Positions 11,860 through 23,219 of a stretch of DNA of 64,000 nt are shown piece by piece. A model generated the notes under the pieces. The model worked only from the letters and a program-made list of their open reading frames with translations, was not told the origin of the DNA and made no database searches. Position numbers and translations under genes: made by a program. How positions within the stretch are numbered: the stretch's first letter is position 1; the number at the start of each line of letters is the position of its first letter. Origin of the DNA: Rhodocollybia butyracea (taxonomy: Eukaryota; Basidiomycota; Agaricomycetes; Agaricales; Omphalotaceae); contig JADNRY010000001.1 of NCBI GenBank assembly GCA_015501585.1, positions 1,480,804 to 1,544,803 of the forward strand. Direction: 5' to 3'.

Positions 11860-12035
11860 TTTTGGCAATTCTCTACCCCATTCTTGATATCTAACCCAGG
11901 CATCGAGAGCCGGAAAGCTGGGAGATTTGGGGCTAGGAGGGAAGGTTATTGCTGGCTTGGCCTGATGGCAACGAGACAGAAGATACAGCAAGGCTAATGT
12001 CAGAGATGCAATTCTAGATAAATCAAAGGAAAGAT
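11860..12035 (-). pseudogene. Relic of P450 exon 1
   Basis: Minus-strand reading resembles exon 1 of the P450 at 13.4-15.5 kb: membrane anchor region, then the proline-rich hinge (FPP.PKSP), then LDAWV.YQEWGRE. The ATG is gone and stop codons interrupt the anchor region (TGA and TAG within SSF..FI..NC). No further P450 exons follow here. It sits immediately downstream of ASCC1-like copy 2. Confidence 0.8.
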
Positions 12036-12089
12036 GACGCAGGAATTATCAATGAAAGAAGGAAGGAGTGAAAGTAATTTTTGTGTGGT

Positions 12090-12940
12090 TTCTTATATCG
12101 ACTTTACTGATTCCTAAAATAATACTAGACCCTTCGACTATGGCAAGCGAAGTCATGCAAAGATAAGACGAGCCTGGGCCAGTAGTAAATCAAGCTCGCT
12201 GGAAGTAGTACACCTTCTCGACGCTATATGAACTTTCGAGTAAGCTACGAAATGGCTTAGCCCAGAAGTTCTTTTCGGCTGACTTGACTATGCTTTGCAT
12301 GCGTTTCCCCAGCAGTCGTTTCACATAGTCTTTGTTACCCTGGGTTACCTCGGCCTTGAGATCATGAGAGCTGTTGTGATTTGAGAAGGGGATTTGAGGA
12401 GTTCATTTTTCTTCCCAACACGCTTTCGCTGCTGGGGTGATTGGCGATGACTTTTTGCTGGTGATTCGTTCCAGTCTTCAACCTTGGTGCATCAGATGAC
12501 ATGAGTGAACGTACGATTGTTTTTCTGGCTTTCGAGCCTCCTACTTCAGATATCTGCCCACGTGTCTTGGTTGTAACTATTATCACAGGCCGCAGAAGGA
12601 CGCATGCACTCTAGTAGCCTCTACAGGTCCAGATCACACAGTGAAATTTCCTGGGACAACCCTTGAGATCTTGAGAGTTGACCTATAAAGTTTGAGGGGT
12701 CTTCTTGCACGCGTGCGTACCTCGATTATTCTACTTTGAAATTTTGCTCAGATAGTTCCGCCTAGCGTGCCTATTGTTCAACTAAGTTCAAACACAACCG
12801 CTCGTTGTTCAATCTATCATCGTCTGCATCTTCATCATCCCATTGCCAAGAACTATCCTTCAGCAGACCTTTCATACAACGACATCCCTATATTCCATTC
12901 ATCTTGACGTGGGAAACGGACAACTGACTAAGAAATAGAG
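12090..12940. other. Intergenic, nothing supported
   Basis: About 850 bp without a supported gene or repeat. Some short frames exist on both strands but none shows family similarity or splice structure. Confidence 0.4.
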
Positions 12941-12944
12941 AACA

Positions 12945-13158
12945 TGTAGCCCTTGGTCCAACGATCCGCGAAGTCGTCTTCAGCGTAACGTTTGGGGACT
13001 TCTCTGGACAAATTTCGCTGGAGTTTACAAAGTTGGTCTTGCATGACATGCGCGTTGTGGAGCAACAAATCTTATACTTGGATAGCGAAGAATGCATCGG
13101 GAAGGACATCCTGCAGTTGGATGATTTTCTGGTACTTCAACGTCTAAGTGGGATCTAA
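12945..13158 (+). CDS. Coding-like fragment, hypothetical
   Basis: A 71-codon open frame with protein-like composition (REVVFSVTFGDFSGQISLEF, then VLHDMRVVEQQILYLD) ends at TAA 13156-13158. It has no ATG at its start and is preceded by an aag/aatag border that could be a splice acceptor. It may be the last exon of a small gene or a relic. Not recognised. Confidence 0.3.
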
Positions 13159-13357
13159 AAGAGTGCATCGTGTTCGCGTTCCCGGTGCTTATTCCAGGCT
13201 ACTCGGCCTCCTTCCACAAGGGCTTACATGGGATAGTTGTGAAGAAAGGAATGTTTCGAATTTCACGTACTGACCCTGTACGCAGCAGTGCGTCCAAGTG
13301 ACACCCAAAACTAGTAGGAAAATACAAGAAAAATACAAGAAAAATACAAAAATTAGT

Positions 13358-15532
13358 TCAGTCGGCTGTTGCTGAAATCAAGTCTCGTGCCTGTGCGTCG
13401 CGGAATGAAATGGAAGATATGTACGGCACAGGGTGGCTGAAATCGGGCGTTGATTTTAACAAAGAGATCAGGATAACATCAGTAAGCACATACCGAAAAA
13501 AGGTCTTGGTAAAGTCTCCCGGGATGTCGATTTCGTTGCCTTCATTGTCTTTGGCCTTGCGTAGATCAAGTGTGGCCAGTACATACGCAATAGCAAGCCA
13601 AACAGTATTGTCACCCATGTAACGGCCAACACAAACTCTGTGAGGTAGAGATACAATTCAAGTCAAAGATAGTTATTAACAAGCTGACAGACCTTCGCCC
13701 AAAACCATAGGCATAAATGTCATTAATGCTCGTAAATGGTCCAGACGGAGAGTCAAGGAAACGTTCGGGATAAATTTATCGGGTTCGGAGTACACGTTAG
13801 GGTCTCGGTTCATAGCCCTAAAGAACGTTTTCAGCCCATAAGTTATGGAAAAACTCGAAATGCACAAGATCTACCAGACATTGGGAATAACCACACATCC
13901 TGAAAGGAAGACACTGGGATTAATGCCAAGCAGCACCAGAGAAAAGAGTGACACCTTTAGGAATGTGGTAACCATTATAATAATCGTCTTCAGTTGAAAC
14001 ATGGCTGATTCCTACCAAATCCTAAGAATCACTAGTCATTTTGAAGGGGGATCTCTTACCAAGTGGAACAGGTGGGTGCAAGCGCATTATCTCACGATAG
14101 ATAGACTCGACGTAAGGAAGCGACTTTCGGTCCTCAAAGGTGGGTAGTCGAGTTCTTCCAATGACACGATCGATTTCAGCCCGTCCTTTGGCTTGAACGT
14201 CAGGATGTAGAGTTATGGTTAGAAGAAATGACGTGATGGAAGACATTGCCTGTTGATAGCCTGATAAGTTTCAAATATTAGTCCGAGCGGACACTGTACC
14301 GTATCCGAGGCAGCTGAGGATTGAAATGGCCTTTGATTTAGTAGGTTCTGCAAGAAAATTGTGCGTAGAATCTCACCTATGAAGCTAGTGGAACCCATGT
14401 CCTTGATCATCTCAATATCTGCTGGCGAACCCTCATTTGCGAGTGCTAATTCAGCAACAACAGATGTACCAGTGCCAAGTTTCTGGAAGGATGATAAATC
14501 CTTGTCATGTTGGAAATGATCGCACTCACCAAGTTATTCACTGCCCTATCAAATGGGATAGTGTTGAAGGCACCAAAATTTTCTCGAAGTTCAAGTACTG
14601 TCTGTTTGAATCCACAGCCAGGGAAGAAAGAGGGCATGAAGCGCAACCATGGAAATCGTTCGAGAGTAGGGAAGCCATTTGAAAATATTTGTGCGAATAT
14701 ATCAAGCGCTTCTTTTCCCTTTCGGGAAAGAGGATCATCATGTCCAATATCAAGCCCATATAATGAAGCATACATGACGCTTTGGGAGAATCTAGTTGGA
14801 CAAAACATTTAGCTGTAGTATTTTTTAGATATGCTAGTAAAACATACATCAGGGCATGCTGCATGATCTGCTCCGGTGTAGCTACTAGGCTACGTGTAAG
14901 ATCAAGGACTTTCTTATACTGGGCGGGATAGAAGCGACTGGTAGCAGATTGACGATAGATCTGATTGTAAAGCTTCCTGTTCGTTCGCCACTTCGCTGAA
15001 TGTCCCTGCCATGAAGAAAAGAGGGGAGACGAGATAAATGAGATTGTTGTGAGTCTAGCTGGTGGGTTACCTGCAGTGTAAGCACACGTTCTCCTTCGCA
15101 TCTTATGATTATATATTAGAGAAAACTCTGTTGAGACTGAAGCATCCGACTTACAGGATCGTCGCCCAAGATGTTTCTCTACCCGAGTAGATGCGCGCGC
15201 GCTTTTCTAGCAGATCTATGGCAGTCCGAGAGTTGTTGGTTATGAGAATATTCTTTTCACGGATATAGACAAGGTCCCCTGAGAAAACGCCATCCGAGAA
15301 TCAGTACATAAGCGTAGACACTCGACTGTAGAGTCGGTAACCGACCATATTCTCTACCCCACTCTTGATATTTGACCCAGGCATCAAGAGCCGGCAACTC
15401 GGGGGATTTGGGACCAGGCGGGAAAGTTATTGCAGACTTGGGATGATGGCGGCGACAAAGAAGATACAACAAGGGTAATGCCAGAGACGCAATTCCAGAC
15501 AAGATGAAAGGCAGAGATGACGCAGAAGCCAT
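13358..15532 (-). pseudogene. Cytochrome P450 copy A, frameshifted just before the heme motif
   Basis: Multi-exon microsomal P450 of the type often labelled O-methylsterigmatocystin oxidoreductase-like in mushrooms. In order: N-terminal anchor (start ATG 15530-15532), hinge FPPGPKSPELP, AQYKKVLDLTRSL, VMYASLYGLDIGHDD, I-helix AASDT/TMSSITSF, ExxR (SIYREIMRLHPPVPLG), and the heme loop GFGRRVCVGRYMG. Near 13767-13769 one base is missing compared with copies B and C: the FIPERF motif reads FIPNVS and the frame closes before the heme Cys. Otherwise all exons look intact to the TGA at 13358-13360. A homopolymer sequencing error would restore a normal gene. Family assignment is by general resemblance. 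Confidence 0.8.
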
Positions 15533-17686
15533 AGTATAGAAGGAAGGAAGGAAGTAAATGAAATTTTTATGATCTCCACCTTATATCGACGTTGTCAATT
15601 CCTCAAATCACACTAGGCCCGGCTATTACAAGAGAAGTCATAAGATAAAGCGAGCGGGGGCCTGCCGTTTGGTCGGATCACCGGTTGTGATCGCATCAGA
15701 GATGGGTCTGACTTTGACAAAAAAATCCGATTTTTTAAAATTGAGATAAGTACTCGCTGACTAGATAAGTACTCAGCTAGAAGCGTAAGTAACAGTCTCC
15801 CATGAACATAAATACAGCAACGTACTCTCAGAAGTGTACAAGTAAACGACTGAGGGCCAAAGGACAGCTAGTCCAATATATGGCTAAGTACTCGAAACTG
15901 CCAAGTATAAGGAAATCGGATCAAAGAAGAGGAAAGGATAAACGAAAGAAGAGAGGAGAAATATCGGCTCCCCCTGGGGGATAAACCTACTCGGCTCCGC
16001 CATAGGACGGGGTTCCACACGGCCCCACGCACACGGCCACGCCACAGCGAGCTCAACCCGCAAAGAGGAAGGTGAACCGTAGCGCGCTGTGGGGGAAGTA
16101 GGTGTGCAGATACAGTCATGTACACTGGGTAGACTACTCCTCATCGCTCCTCCGTGCCACTGTCCTCCATGCCTTCCAACCCTCATTCCGTGAACCTCCT
16201 CCAACACCCTCTTACCTGATAGATGTACTTAGCTGTAGGTATCACCTGTGACCAAGACGGTCTAAGTTAAGACGAAACGTTGCAACATTTCTGCCTTGAA
16301 TTTCCATCACAACTTGTGTGTTTTTGATGCGCTTGAGTCTACTTAAGTTTACTCTTTTCCTCAGCAATGAGCATCTCAGTGTGACCGTCCATCTCAGGAC
16401 GTTGGTGCGTTCTCCTGAGATGCAGGTCTACTACTTGCAATGATTCAATGAATGAGTAGTTGGTGACAATCAATAATAAACTCACCCCCTGCCCGATATA
16501 TATTTCAGAACAACAAGGTAGTCCTATAGTCATTGCAGCTCGAGAAATTATCACTGCATGATGTTCGGCCGTGTGGAACAACGCGTACGCGCCCAACCTC
16601 ATAGGCCACTTTTATACATGCTCAGATCAATCTCTGCCGCAATGTGGATATAATTCGAATTCATATATAGAGAGTGATAAGTAGTCTCTTATAAGCAGAC
16701 AGAACACGATGATAATAATAAACTGATGTGTGTAACGAGTGAGGAAGTTCAAGTTTTTTATTGCAAGAATATAAGATTTGTGTGCATCATCGTCGTAGTT
16801 GTACATGGCCCCGTGGGAACTAGCAGACTGTGTACACATATGTATTATGGATCGTCGGTACATAACGAGTCTGCCTAGGTGACTAACAATAAGGGGGAAT
16901 GGCTGTACAGTGTAAGGTCACACTTAGTAGGCCCTACTTGAACAGAGGCAATATTTGTCTGGTGATGTTACATGGCTACCGTATGTCAGAGTTCGGGGGA
17001 GGCTCAAGGGATAGCGACCTTTGAGTACTTGGCAAGAGCTAAATTTAAGGTTGATACTTTAACTTACAGTACGGGTTACAGCATTTTCGGATCGGACTCA
17101 TCGGCACGGATCAATATACCACGTGATATGATTCTCAATTTTGGTCTTGTCCGGCCCTGCAGTTGGTTCCTTGGTCTGCCACAGTCTACCACTCGTACTC
17201 AGCTACTCAGCGCCCAATCCTGCGATTGCTGTTTAACCTTCTCGCCGAACACTGGGCTCTTTTTGGGCTTCTGGTTCAAGCTGTATCGCTACAAGACATC
17301 TATATATTAACGCTTCCCTCTTGTACTAATAACAAGCTGTCGAAACGGCCTCGCGACTTCTTATTTTAACTGTTCTCTTCTTTTCTCAACACTCTGTGCT
17401 GGGCACCTCAGACGCTAAACTCTTACGTCGTTAAACTTTTCGGACGCGCTCAGTTAAAGTTTGGTGAGCTTGTATCTCGCGAAGAAATCCATATTTCAAC
17501 CTGAAAACTTTGTAGTTTTTGCTTCCTTCTCTCCCGCCTAAAGCTGTTGGAAGGGAACACTTTTTGCTCAGGCTTTTGTCTTGAAGTGTGTGCACTGATT
17601 TTTTTCGCATTTCCATGAACTCAACAAACTTCTTTCTGGGCTCTTAGGGAGTGCAGCTCTAAAGACTTCAATTGTGCGGCACGAAG
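15533..17686. other. Intergenic, promoters of P450 copy A and the 17.7-kb ORF
   Basis: GGAA-type microsatellite lies just upstream of the P450 start (about 15538-15556). The stretch 15650-16850 has no supported gene. The 17295-17305 tctatatatta box and the pyrimidine-rich tract at 17370-17660 are candidate promoter elements of the following ORF. A 112-codon frame at 16972-17310 overlaps this promoter and is not supported. Confidence 0.45.
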
Positions 17687-19921
17687 ATGGCCGTATTCTT
17701 CTCTCTCACGGAGACGAACGATTCCACGTTTCCCACCCACGACACCCGTAATCCCCAACATGATTCTCCCTACACCGGACAGCGTATCTCTAGCAATATC
17801 GCTCAAGAAGAAAGTCATTTCCCTTCCGAATCAGACGCTTGCCCTAAAGGCAAAGATCTACCTCCGCGCCCAGAAAGCCGTATGGATTTTGTTCCGGGAC
17901 CCTCACACCACGAAACGTCCCAAAAAACTCACTCTCCCTCACATACGCGTACTTCATCTGCCACTCTGAAATGGACACGGGAAATCTTGAAAAAGATACG
18001 CTTGTCCACCTCTAGCTCTGATCCAGTGTCTACTTCGATCGCAGGTAGCAGCCATTCTTTTTGTAATGAGCTTACCCCTACCGCTGCATCAACGTTTGAC
18101 ATATCAACCGAAGCTGAATGCGCGACAAGAGATGAAGCGTTGATGTCAACAGATGCTCTCAATTCATCGGTTTCCAACTCCTCACTTTTGACTTGTTCCT
18201 CGGATTCGTGGTCCGCTCTTGACAATATCAGCGTTTCCTTGAGCACGTCTTCCGATGGTTCTTGCGAGTCCGACGAGGATTCAGATTCAGACCTGGACGA
18301 GATTGACCTTGGTGAGGGGCTAATTGCAGACGGGCTTGACGTTCAGTATCATGCCTCCGCTGACAGGGGAAAGCAGGCATGCAGCATTTCACCTTTGCGC
18401 GCGCATCATATTCTTGGCACTGCATCTCCTTCTCCCGTGCTTATCCAATCTCCCGCGACTACATCGTATTCTTCACCCTCGTCTAGCTCAAATGCGGACT
18501 CGATATCAGAAAAATTTCCTCCTGTTGCTGATCTAGAGGAGGGTGCAATGGATCTTGTGGCTGAACCTCGCCCGAAGTTCGAGTACTTTCCATCTCCTCT
18601 ATCCCAATCTCAATTATCAGAACCATCTGTCGCCCCAACCTCACTACGGCCACCTATTCAACCCGAACGCCACTTGTATGCCCACCGAGGCCATTCACGC
18701 CATGCCCTTCTTTACCGAAAATGGTTCTGGGCCTTAAGGGAGGAAGATTGGTCCCGCTATCTGGACTGGATTGAACAGTATCGGTCTCAGCAGGAAGCAT
18801 ATACCGCAATGTCAGTTTCCCCTGAGCTACCCCCACCAAATTCAAGTCAGAATGGCGGCAAAGAAGCTTTGCCAAAAATTCAAGGATGGATAGGAGCAGC
18901 TGCTGATAAAGACCTCTTTCCGTCTCTGTTTTCGAATGCACGAGATAAACTGCCAAATAACCGTCGACCGGGTGCCGAGACATCAGGAATTTGCGAAGAT
19001 GCTATGCCTTCCGGTCTACCACCTCTATCCATCCATCCACGATGGGGGGATCTGGATATCACCTGCTCCTATAGTCGAAGTTCTACGTATACAGATACTT
19101 GGTGCTTGCATACAGATCGCTACCTTCTTGTGGGTATGGGGTTGGGTCTTTGGACAATTAGGAAGGTACTGTGGTTAACTGAGCTTCGACGTATATCAAC
19201 TGCGCGCTCTCATCTGGAAAATGAGGAAGGAGAACAGACTTTCGTTGCTGAAGAGAACGAGGGCCTATATATAGGATCTAGCTCGGAGTGTCATCTAGCC
19301 AACGATGATACTGAGAGTCTGTGCGAGGAAATCGGGGACGATGATCTGGAAGAGGGACAGGTGATGTGTTCCTCGGTCGTCAGTCTTACCTCCCTAATAT
19401 CCACCACGGGGAGCTTCAGTAACAGTGATAGTGATGATTCTGACGTTACACTCGTGGAGAGCGATAGCGATTCTGAGCCGTCTTCTGCTTCCATGTTTGC
19501 TCAAACACCTTGTAACGCAGAGAACAGCGGTCGTAACGTGGACTTTGAGAAGACATGTTCATCCTCTTATGACTCAGGCGACGGGGATTTCGAGGAGGTT
19601 GATTTGGGCTGTGGGAGTTCTAACCTGAACTTGGCGACAGCCTGTAGCTCGTCCACTGCCGCTGCACTGGACAGTTGTTCTTTGGAAGCGGAGTCGCTGA
19701 AACTGTATCGGACTCTCTACTTGCCTCAGCATCTTGAGGAGCCGACCACCTCGGCTTGTTCGAGTCCATCGATCCAATCAAAAACCACTTACTCTGCAAG
19801 CTCCAGCTCTGCGACGAGTTTAAAAGGAAAAGGTGCCCGTACCCTGCACGAGTTGACAAAACGAAGCTGGTACGAGCAGTGTGAGCTGTTATTGCTGCTC
19901 ACGTCTGCCAGCTCCACATGA
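17687..19921 (+). CDS. Large Ser- and acidic-rich hypothetical protein, single exon
   Basis: An uninterrupted 744-codon frame, exceptional here because nearly every other gene is split by introns. The start is ATG 17687 (MAVFFSLTE), stop TGA 19919-19921. Long Ser-rich segments and acidic clusters (SDEDSDSDLDEIDLGEG; later SNSDSDDSDVTLVESDSDSE) predict disorder and phosphorylation by casein-kinase-2-type enzymes. One ordered island is likely: RHALLYRKWFWALREEDWSRYL around residues 345-370. A hydrophobic stretch (YLLVGMGLGLWTIRKVLWL, about 480-500) could be a membrane segment. Not recognised; probably conserved in agaricomycetes. Confidence 0.75.
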   Translation: MAVFFSLTETNDSTFPTHDTRNPQHDSPYTGQRISSNIAQEESHFPSESDACPKGKDLPPRPESRMDFVPGPSHHETSQKTHSPSHTRTSSATLKWTREILKKIRLSTSSSDPVSTSIAGSSHSFCNELTPTAASTFDISTEAECATRDEALMSTDALNSSVSNSSLLTCSSDSWSALDNISVSLSTSSDGSCESDEDSDSDLDEIDLGEGLIADGLDVQYHASADRGKQACSISPLRAHHILGTASPSPVLIQSPATTSYSSPSSSSNADSISEKFPPVADLEEGAMDLVAEPRPKFEYFPSPLSQSQLSEPSVAPTSLRPPIQPERHLYAHRGHSRHALLYRKWFWALREEDWSRYLDWIEQYRSQQEAYTAMSVSPELPPPNSSQNGGKEALPKIQGWIGAAADKDLFPSLFSNARDKLPNNRRPGAETSGICEDAMPSGLPPLSIHPRWGDLDITCSYSRSSTYTDTWCLHTDRYLLVGMGLGLWTIRKVLWLTELRRISTARSHLENEEGEQTFVAEENEGLYIGSSSECHLANDDTESLCEEIGDDDLEEGQVMCSSVVSLTSLISTTGSFSNSDSDDSDVTLVESDSDSEPSSASMFAQTPCNAENSGRNVDFEKTCSSSYDSGDGDFEEVDLGCGSSNLNLATACSSSTAAALDSCSLEAESLKLYRTLYLPQHLEEPTTSACSSPSIQSKTTYSASSSSATSLKGKGARTLHELTKRSWYEQCELLLLLTSASST

Positions 19922-20482
19922 TGAGGTGGGTAAATTATAATCGTGACTCGATTTAGTCCTAACTGGATAACAATCCACTCTCGCCTCTGTCCCATATCTA
20001 CCCCATATCTATCTATCATAATCACGACTCCAATTCACGACAAAATCATTTACGAAGGCATACCATCCACAATTCTATTCTCGACCGCATTTGCACATTT
20101 TACATATTGCAGCATTTTTAGCATCCACACTCTTTCTGGCATTTATCAACTTTATCTCAACGCCTTGTTCGAAGTAGAGTTTTTCGGATTTCTATGTTTT
20201 CCATAATCGCGAACAGATTCCTTGTTTACACCTTCCGTTGATCCTCCTCCCTCTAGAAGCCGTTCTGCGTTGTTGTGTCTTTTGCATAGTATTGTAGATT
20301 TGATTTGTCTTTTTCTCCCGGGTTGTATTGTACGGTTATGGAGGATAGTGGTTGTAATGTATCTCTACTCCGAATATAATAAACGCCGAAAGCGCTTATA
20401 GCCTTTCATCATGCAACCTTTGTACGCGTAATTTAGCTCTACGAGCAATCTAGATTCTACGAAAGCCAGCGATCTTGACTAT
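19922..20482. other. Intergenic between the Ser-rich ORF and the methyltransferase gene
   Basis: About 560 bp of AT-rich sequence that must contain the 3' end of one gene and the promoter of the next. An aataaac-type polyadenylation-like signal is visible near 20379. Nothing else is supported. Confidence 0.4.
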
Positions 20483-21589
20483 ATGTCTTCCGAGTCTTCT
20501 TCAGCGCTCCTTCCATCTCAGCTCACAAGCCGCCAATCTACGGTCAAAGCCAATTATCAAGACATTGACCATGAAGATCTTGCTTTGCTTCACAGTCTCA
20601 CCGGTATAAAGGACGAAAAAGAACTCGAGGGACACATCAATGCTGTGCAGAAGAAAGCGAATCAGGTGTGTAGAGCCAAAGTAGAATGCATCTTGGTATT
20701 GACTGTCTGATTTCAACGCCTAGATTCACGCCTATCCATGTATTGGCCTCATGAGTTTCACAAAGTACCTCATATTTTCCTCTTTTCACTTTTGGAAAGC
20801 AAGATGCAACCTACAGGTTCAATATCAAACTTTTCCCCCACTACGAACGGGTCATTTCCATACCAAAAACTCGTAATGATGCAATTTTTCTCGATGTGGG
20901 TTGTTGCGGTGAGTTGAACACATTATATGTTTCTATTGAGGTATTGACTTGCTACCTAGTCGGAAATAGTCTTAGGAAAGCAGTTTCAGATGGATGGCCT
21001 GTAGAGCAAACAGTCGGAACTGATCTTCATACAGGTGCCAGTACCGATTAATCGCTTTAGATCATCTGCGGTCTGATACAGCTGCCGTCTAGAATTCTGG
21101 GACATCGGTCATGAGTTGTTCAGGTCAACACCCGATTCTTTTCCAGCAGGTTTCGTCGGAGGAGATTTATTCAACGATGACATTCTTGCCCAGCCAAATG
21201 CAAATACTATCATTTCTCACACGAAAGATCTACGCAGCCTGACCTCGCTCACACCGTTACGGGGCGGTGTCGCCGCAATCTACGTTTGCAATTTCTTTCA
21301 CCTTTTCAACTCGGAGAAACAGCTGGAACTTGCGAGACGGCTTGCCTCTTTATTAACACAAAGTCCAGGCTCTGTTATATTTGGTTCCCATGGAGTCACG
21401 CCTTCCTCGAATCCTGGGTCTGCTAACCCAGCGTCGTTCCACTCTGCGGAAAGCTTTGCAAGCATGTGGACCGATGTTTTCGAAGCCAACACTGTGGAAG
21501 TTTTTTGGGAGGTAAAATCTAGACCAAAGCAAAGGTTCAGTCCGTTGGGGCGATGGGATATCATTTGGTGGAGTGTCACCCGTTTATGA
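20483..21589 (+). CDS. SAM-dependent methyltransferase, basidiomycete type
   Basis: Spliced gene with start ATG 20483 and stop TGA 21587-21589. Domain order matches a widespread agaricomycete methyltransferase family: IHAYPCIGLMSF, then the SAM-binding motif I (AIFLDVGCC joined to VGNSLRKAVSDGWP across an intron), the acidic end of strand beta-2 (VGTDLH), FWDIGHELF, FVGGDLFND, IYVCNFFHLF with the following KQLELARRLASLL helix, and a C-terminal GRWDIIWWSV. About five exons. Substrate is not predictable; relatives occur both singly and in biosynthetic clusters. No biosynthetic neighbour lies beside it here. Confidence 0.85.
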
Positions 21590-21965
21590 GCAGAGCTTGA
21601 TGATGTACACTGTACACTAGCTGAGGTGGTCTATAGGCGGAATTTCTACGGCCTCTGCAGTGATTTGACATCCACGAAACATGCATAAACAACCGACTTA
21701 TTATTGTTTGAGAGATTAGGAACCGAACTCATGTCCTATGCCTGCCTCTTTGGAACATCCGAATGGTTCAACGAGTCACCGGAGGCCGCGACTACACAAA
21801 CAGTGTTCTTGCATTCAGGACGCGACTTGACTTCAGAGCGACCGACTCCGAAGGTATTGCTGGTATCTCTGGTGACCGGTGAGGGCTGGTGCATGAAATC
21901 ATGATAGGACTTGGTGATTGGGAAAATATAGGTTTCTTGCTTGGTGCGCAACGCATCGTAGATGT

Positions 21966-22560
21966 CATGCAACAGGTGAAAGACTACATGCCGTAACACC
22001 TATAGATGAGGATTCTAAGCACGATGATCTCAAAGAAAAACGAGTCAGGTCTAATAACATGGTGAAACTGTTCAGGATCCTCGAAGATTCGGAATGCCCG
22101 CTGCATACCGGGGTTTGCGATGAAAAGTAAGATCCACAGTTTCGAGGCTTTCTGGAACATTTGAGACGCAAGGTCACATATTTGGGAGCATCACAAGGAC
22201 GAGTGGATCCGAATGCGGCAATACATGATTGATTGAGCAAACGAACGCAATTGAGGAGAAGCAGTTGTATGGGGCGTGAAAACGTCGGATGGTCCAACTC
22301 TCGAAATATCCTGTTATCCGATCAGAAAATATTATCACTTCCACCATCGATGATCACTGAACGCCATTGATCAGTAGTTTTCGAAAAGAGGAAGCCGGAA
22401 ATGTCGTTAAAGTTGATAGGATTGGCATAACACTCTACCACGTTGCAGTTGAGCAGGCGAAAACGAGAAGAACATAGCACAGGCAAAGAGGTGACTAGAT
22501 TGCTGCAAACCCGACCATCGCAAAGCCCGTATGCCTTGCTGGCCTATACCGTTGGCGACG
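21966..22560 (-). pseudogene. Degraded F-box/LRR-like gene fragment
   Basis: On the minus strand one frame is protein-like over about 190 codons, broken by a single TGA near 22335. Visible parts are LVTSLPVLCSSRFRLLNCN, NPINFNDISGFLFSKTTDQW, and downstream ELDHPTFSRPIQLLLLNCVR. The pattern of short Leu-rich segments and the phrase ISGFLFSKTTDQWRSV resemble the C-terminal halves of agaricomycete F-box proteins. No F-box start was identified upstream (to 22.9 kb), where further stops occur. Family assignment is inference. Confidence 0.4.
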
Positions 22561-23219
22561 AAGCCTGAAGCCCTGAAGCCCTCGGACAGGTGCTCTCATA
22601 GACATAATTCTTTCTCTGAATAGGCGGATTCGATCAAATCGATAACGCCTTTTAGTCTCTTCCAGTCTCTCCAGGTCCGCCTCATAACAATCTAAGGTGA
22701 GCTTTGGAGACCCAGTACTTGCTCTAAGTCTTCAAAAGCTTGGAAGAAGATGGAGGAGCTCCAGAGCGTATTTCGTTGATGCATTTCGGTGAAGCCGATT
22801 TGATCGACATCAGGCTCCAGATAGTTGTCGGGTTCTCTGGGAAAGTTTAAGATATCTACGACAGATGCTAGGGATCGATAAATCCTTTAGAATCGGACAG
22901 ATTTGCACCTTTGTTCAGAACTGAACATTATGATTGAATGAAAACTTCATGATCACGTGCAATTCAACTTCGAATCAACTTGAGTAAACCAAACAGCAGC
23001 AATTATTTCGGCTTTATGTCCCCACCACCAGCTAAGTTGAGGCATTTTTTTTTTGGAAGCAGACTAGCTGGCTAGTCTTAGCCGCTTGTAATTAGGCTGA
23101 AGTTTAAGCAAAGACATGGCTTTTCAACTTTTGTTTTCCGTTTTTTATTTCGGAAATTACGGAGAGAAATTGAGTGCAACGAAATTGATGTCCACAGTAG
23201 CCTCGTTTAGCGTAAAGCA
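22561..23219. other. Intergenic, relic-like sequence
   Basis: The 22.56-22.87 kb part may be the eroded 5' region of the F-box-like relic (minus-strand words such as FFQAFEDLEQVLGL). The rest has no supported feature. Confidence 0.3.

Noticed and set aside
16972..17310. 112-codon plus-strand frame with an ATG
   Set aside because: It lies in the promoter region of the 17.7-kb gene and spans a TATA-like box at its end; composition is not convincing.
18228..18983. Several antisense frames inside the 17.7-19.9 kb ORF
   Set aside because: They are opposite-strand shadows of the Ser-rich coding sequence and have no independent support.
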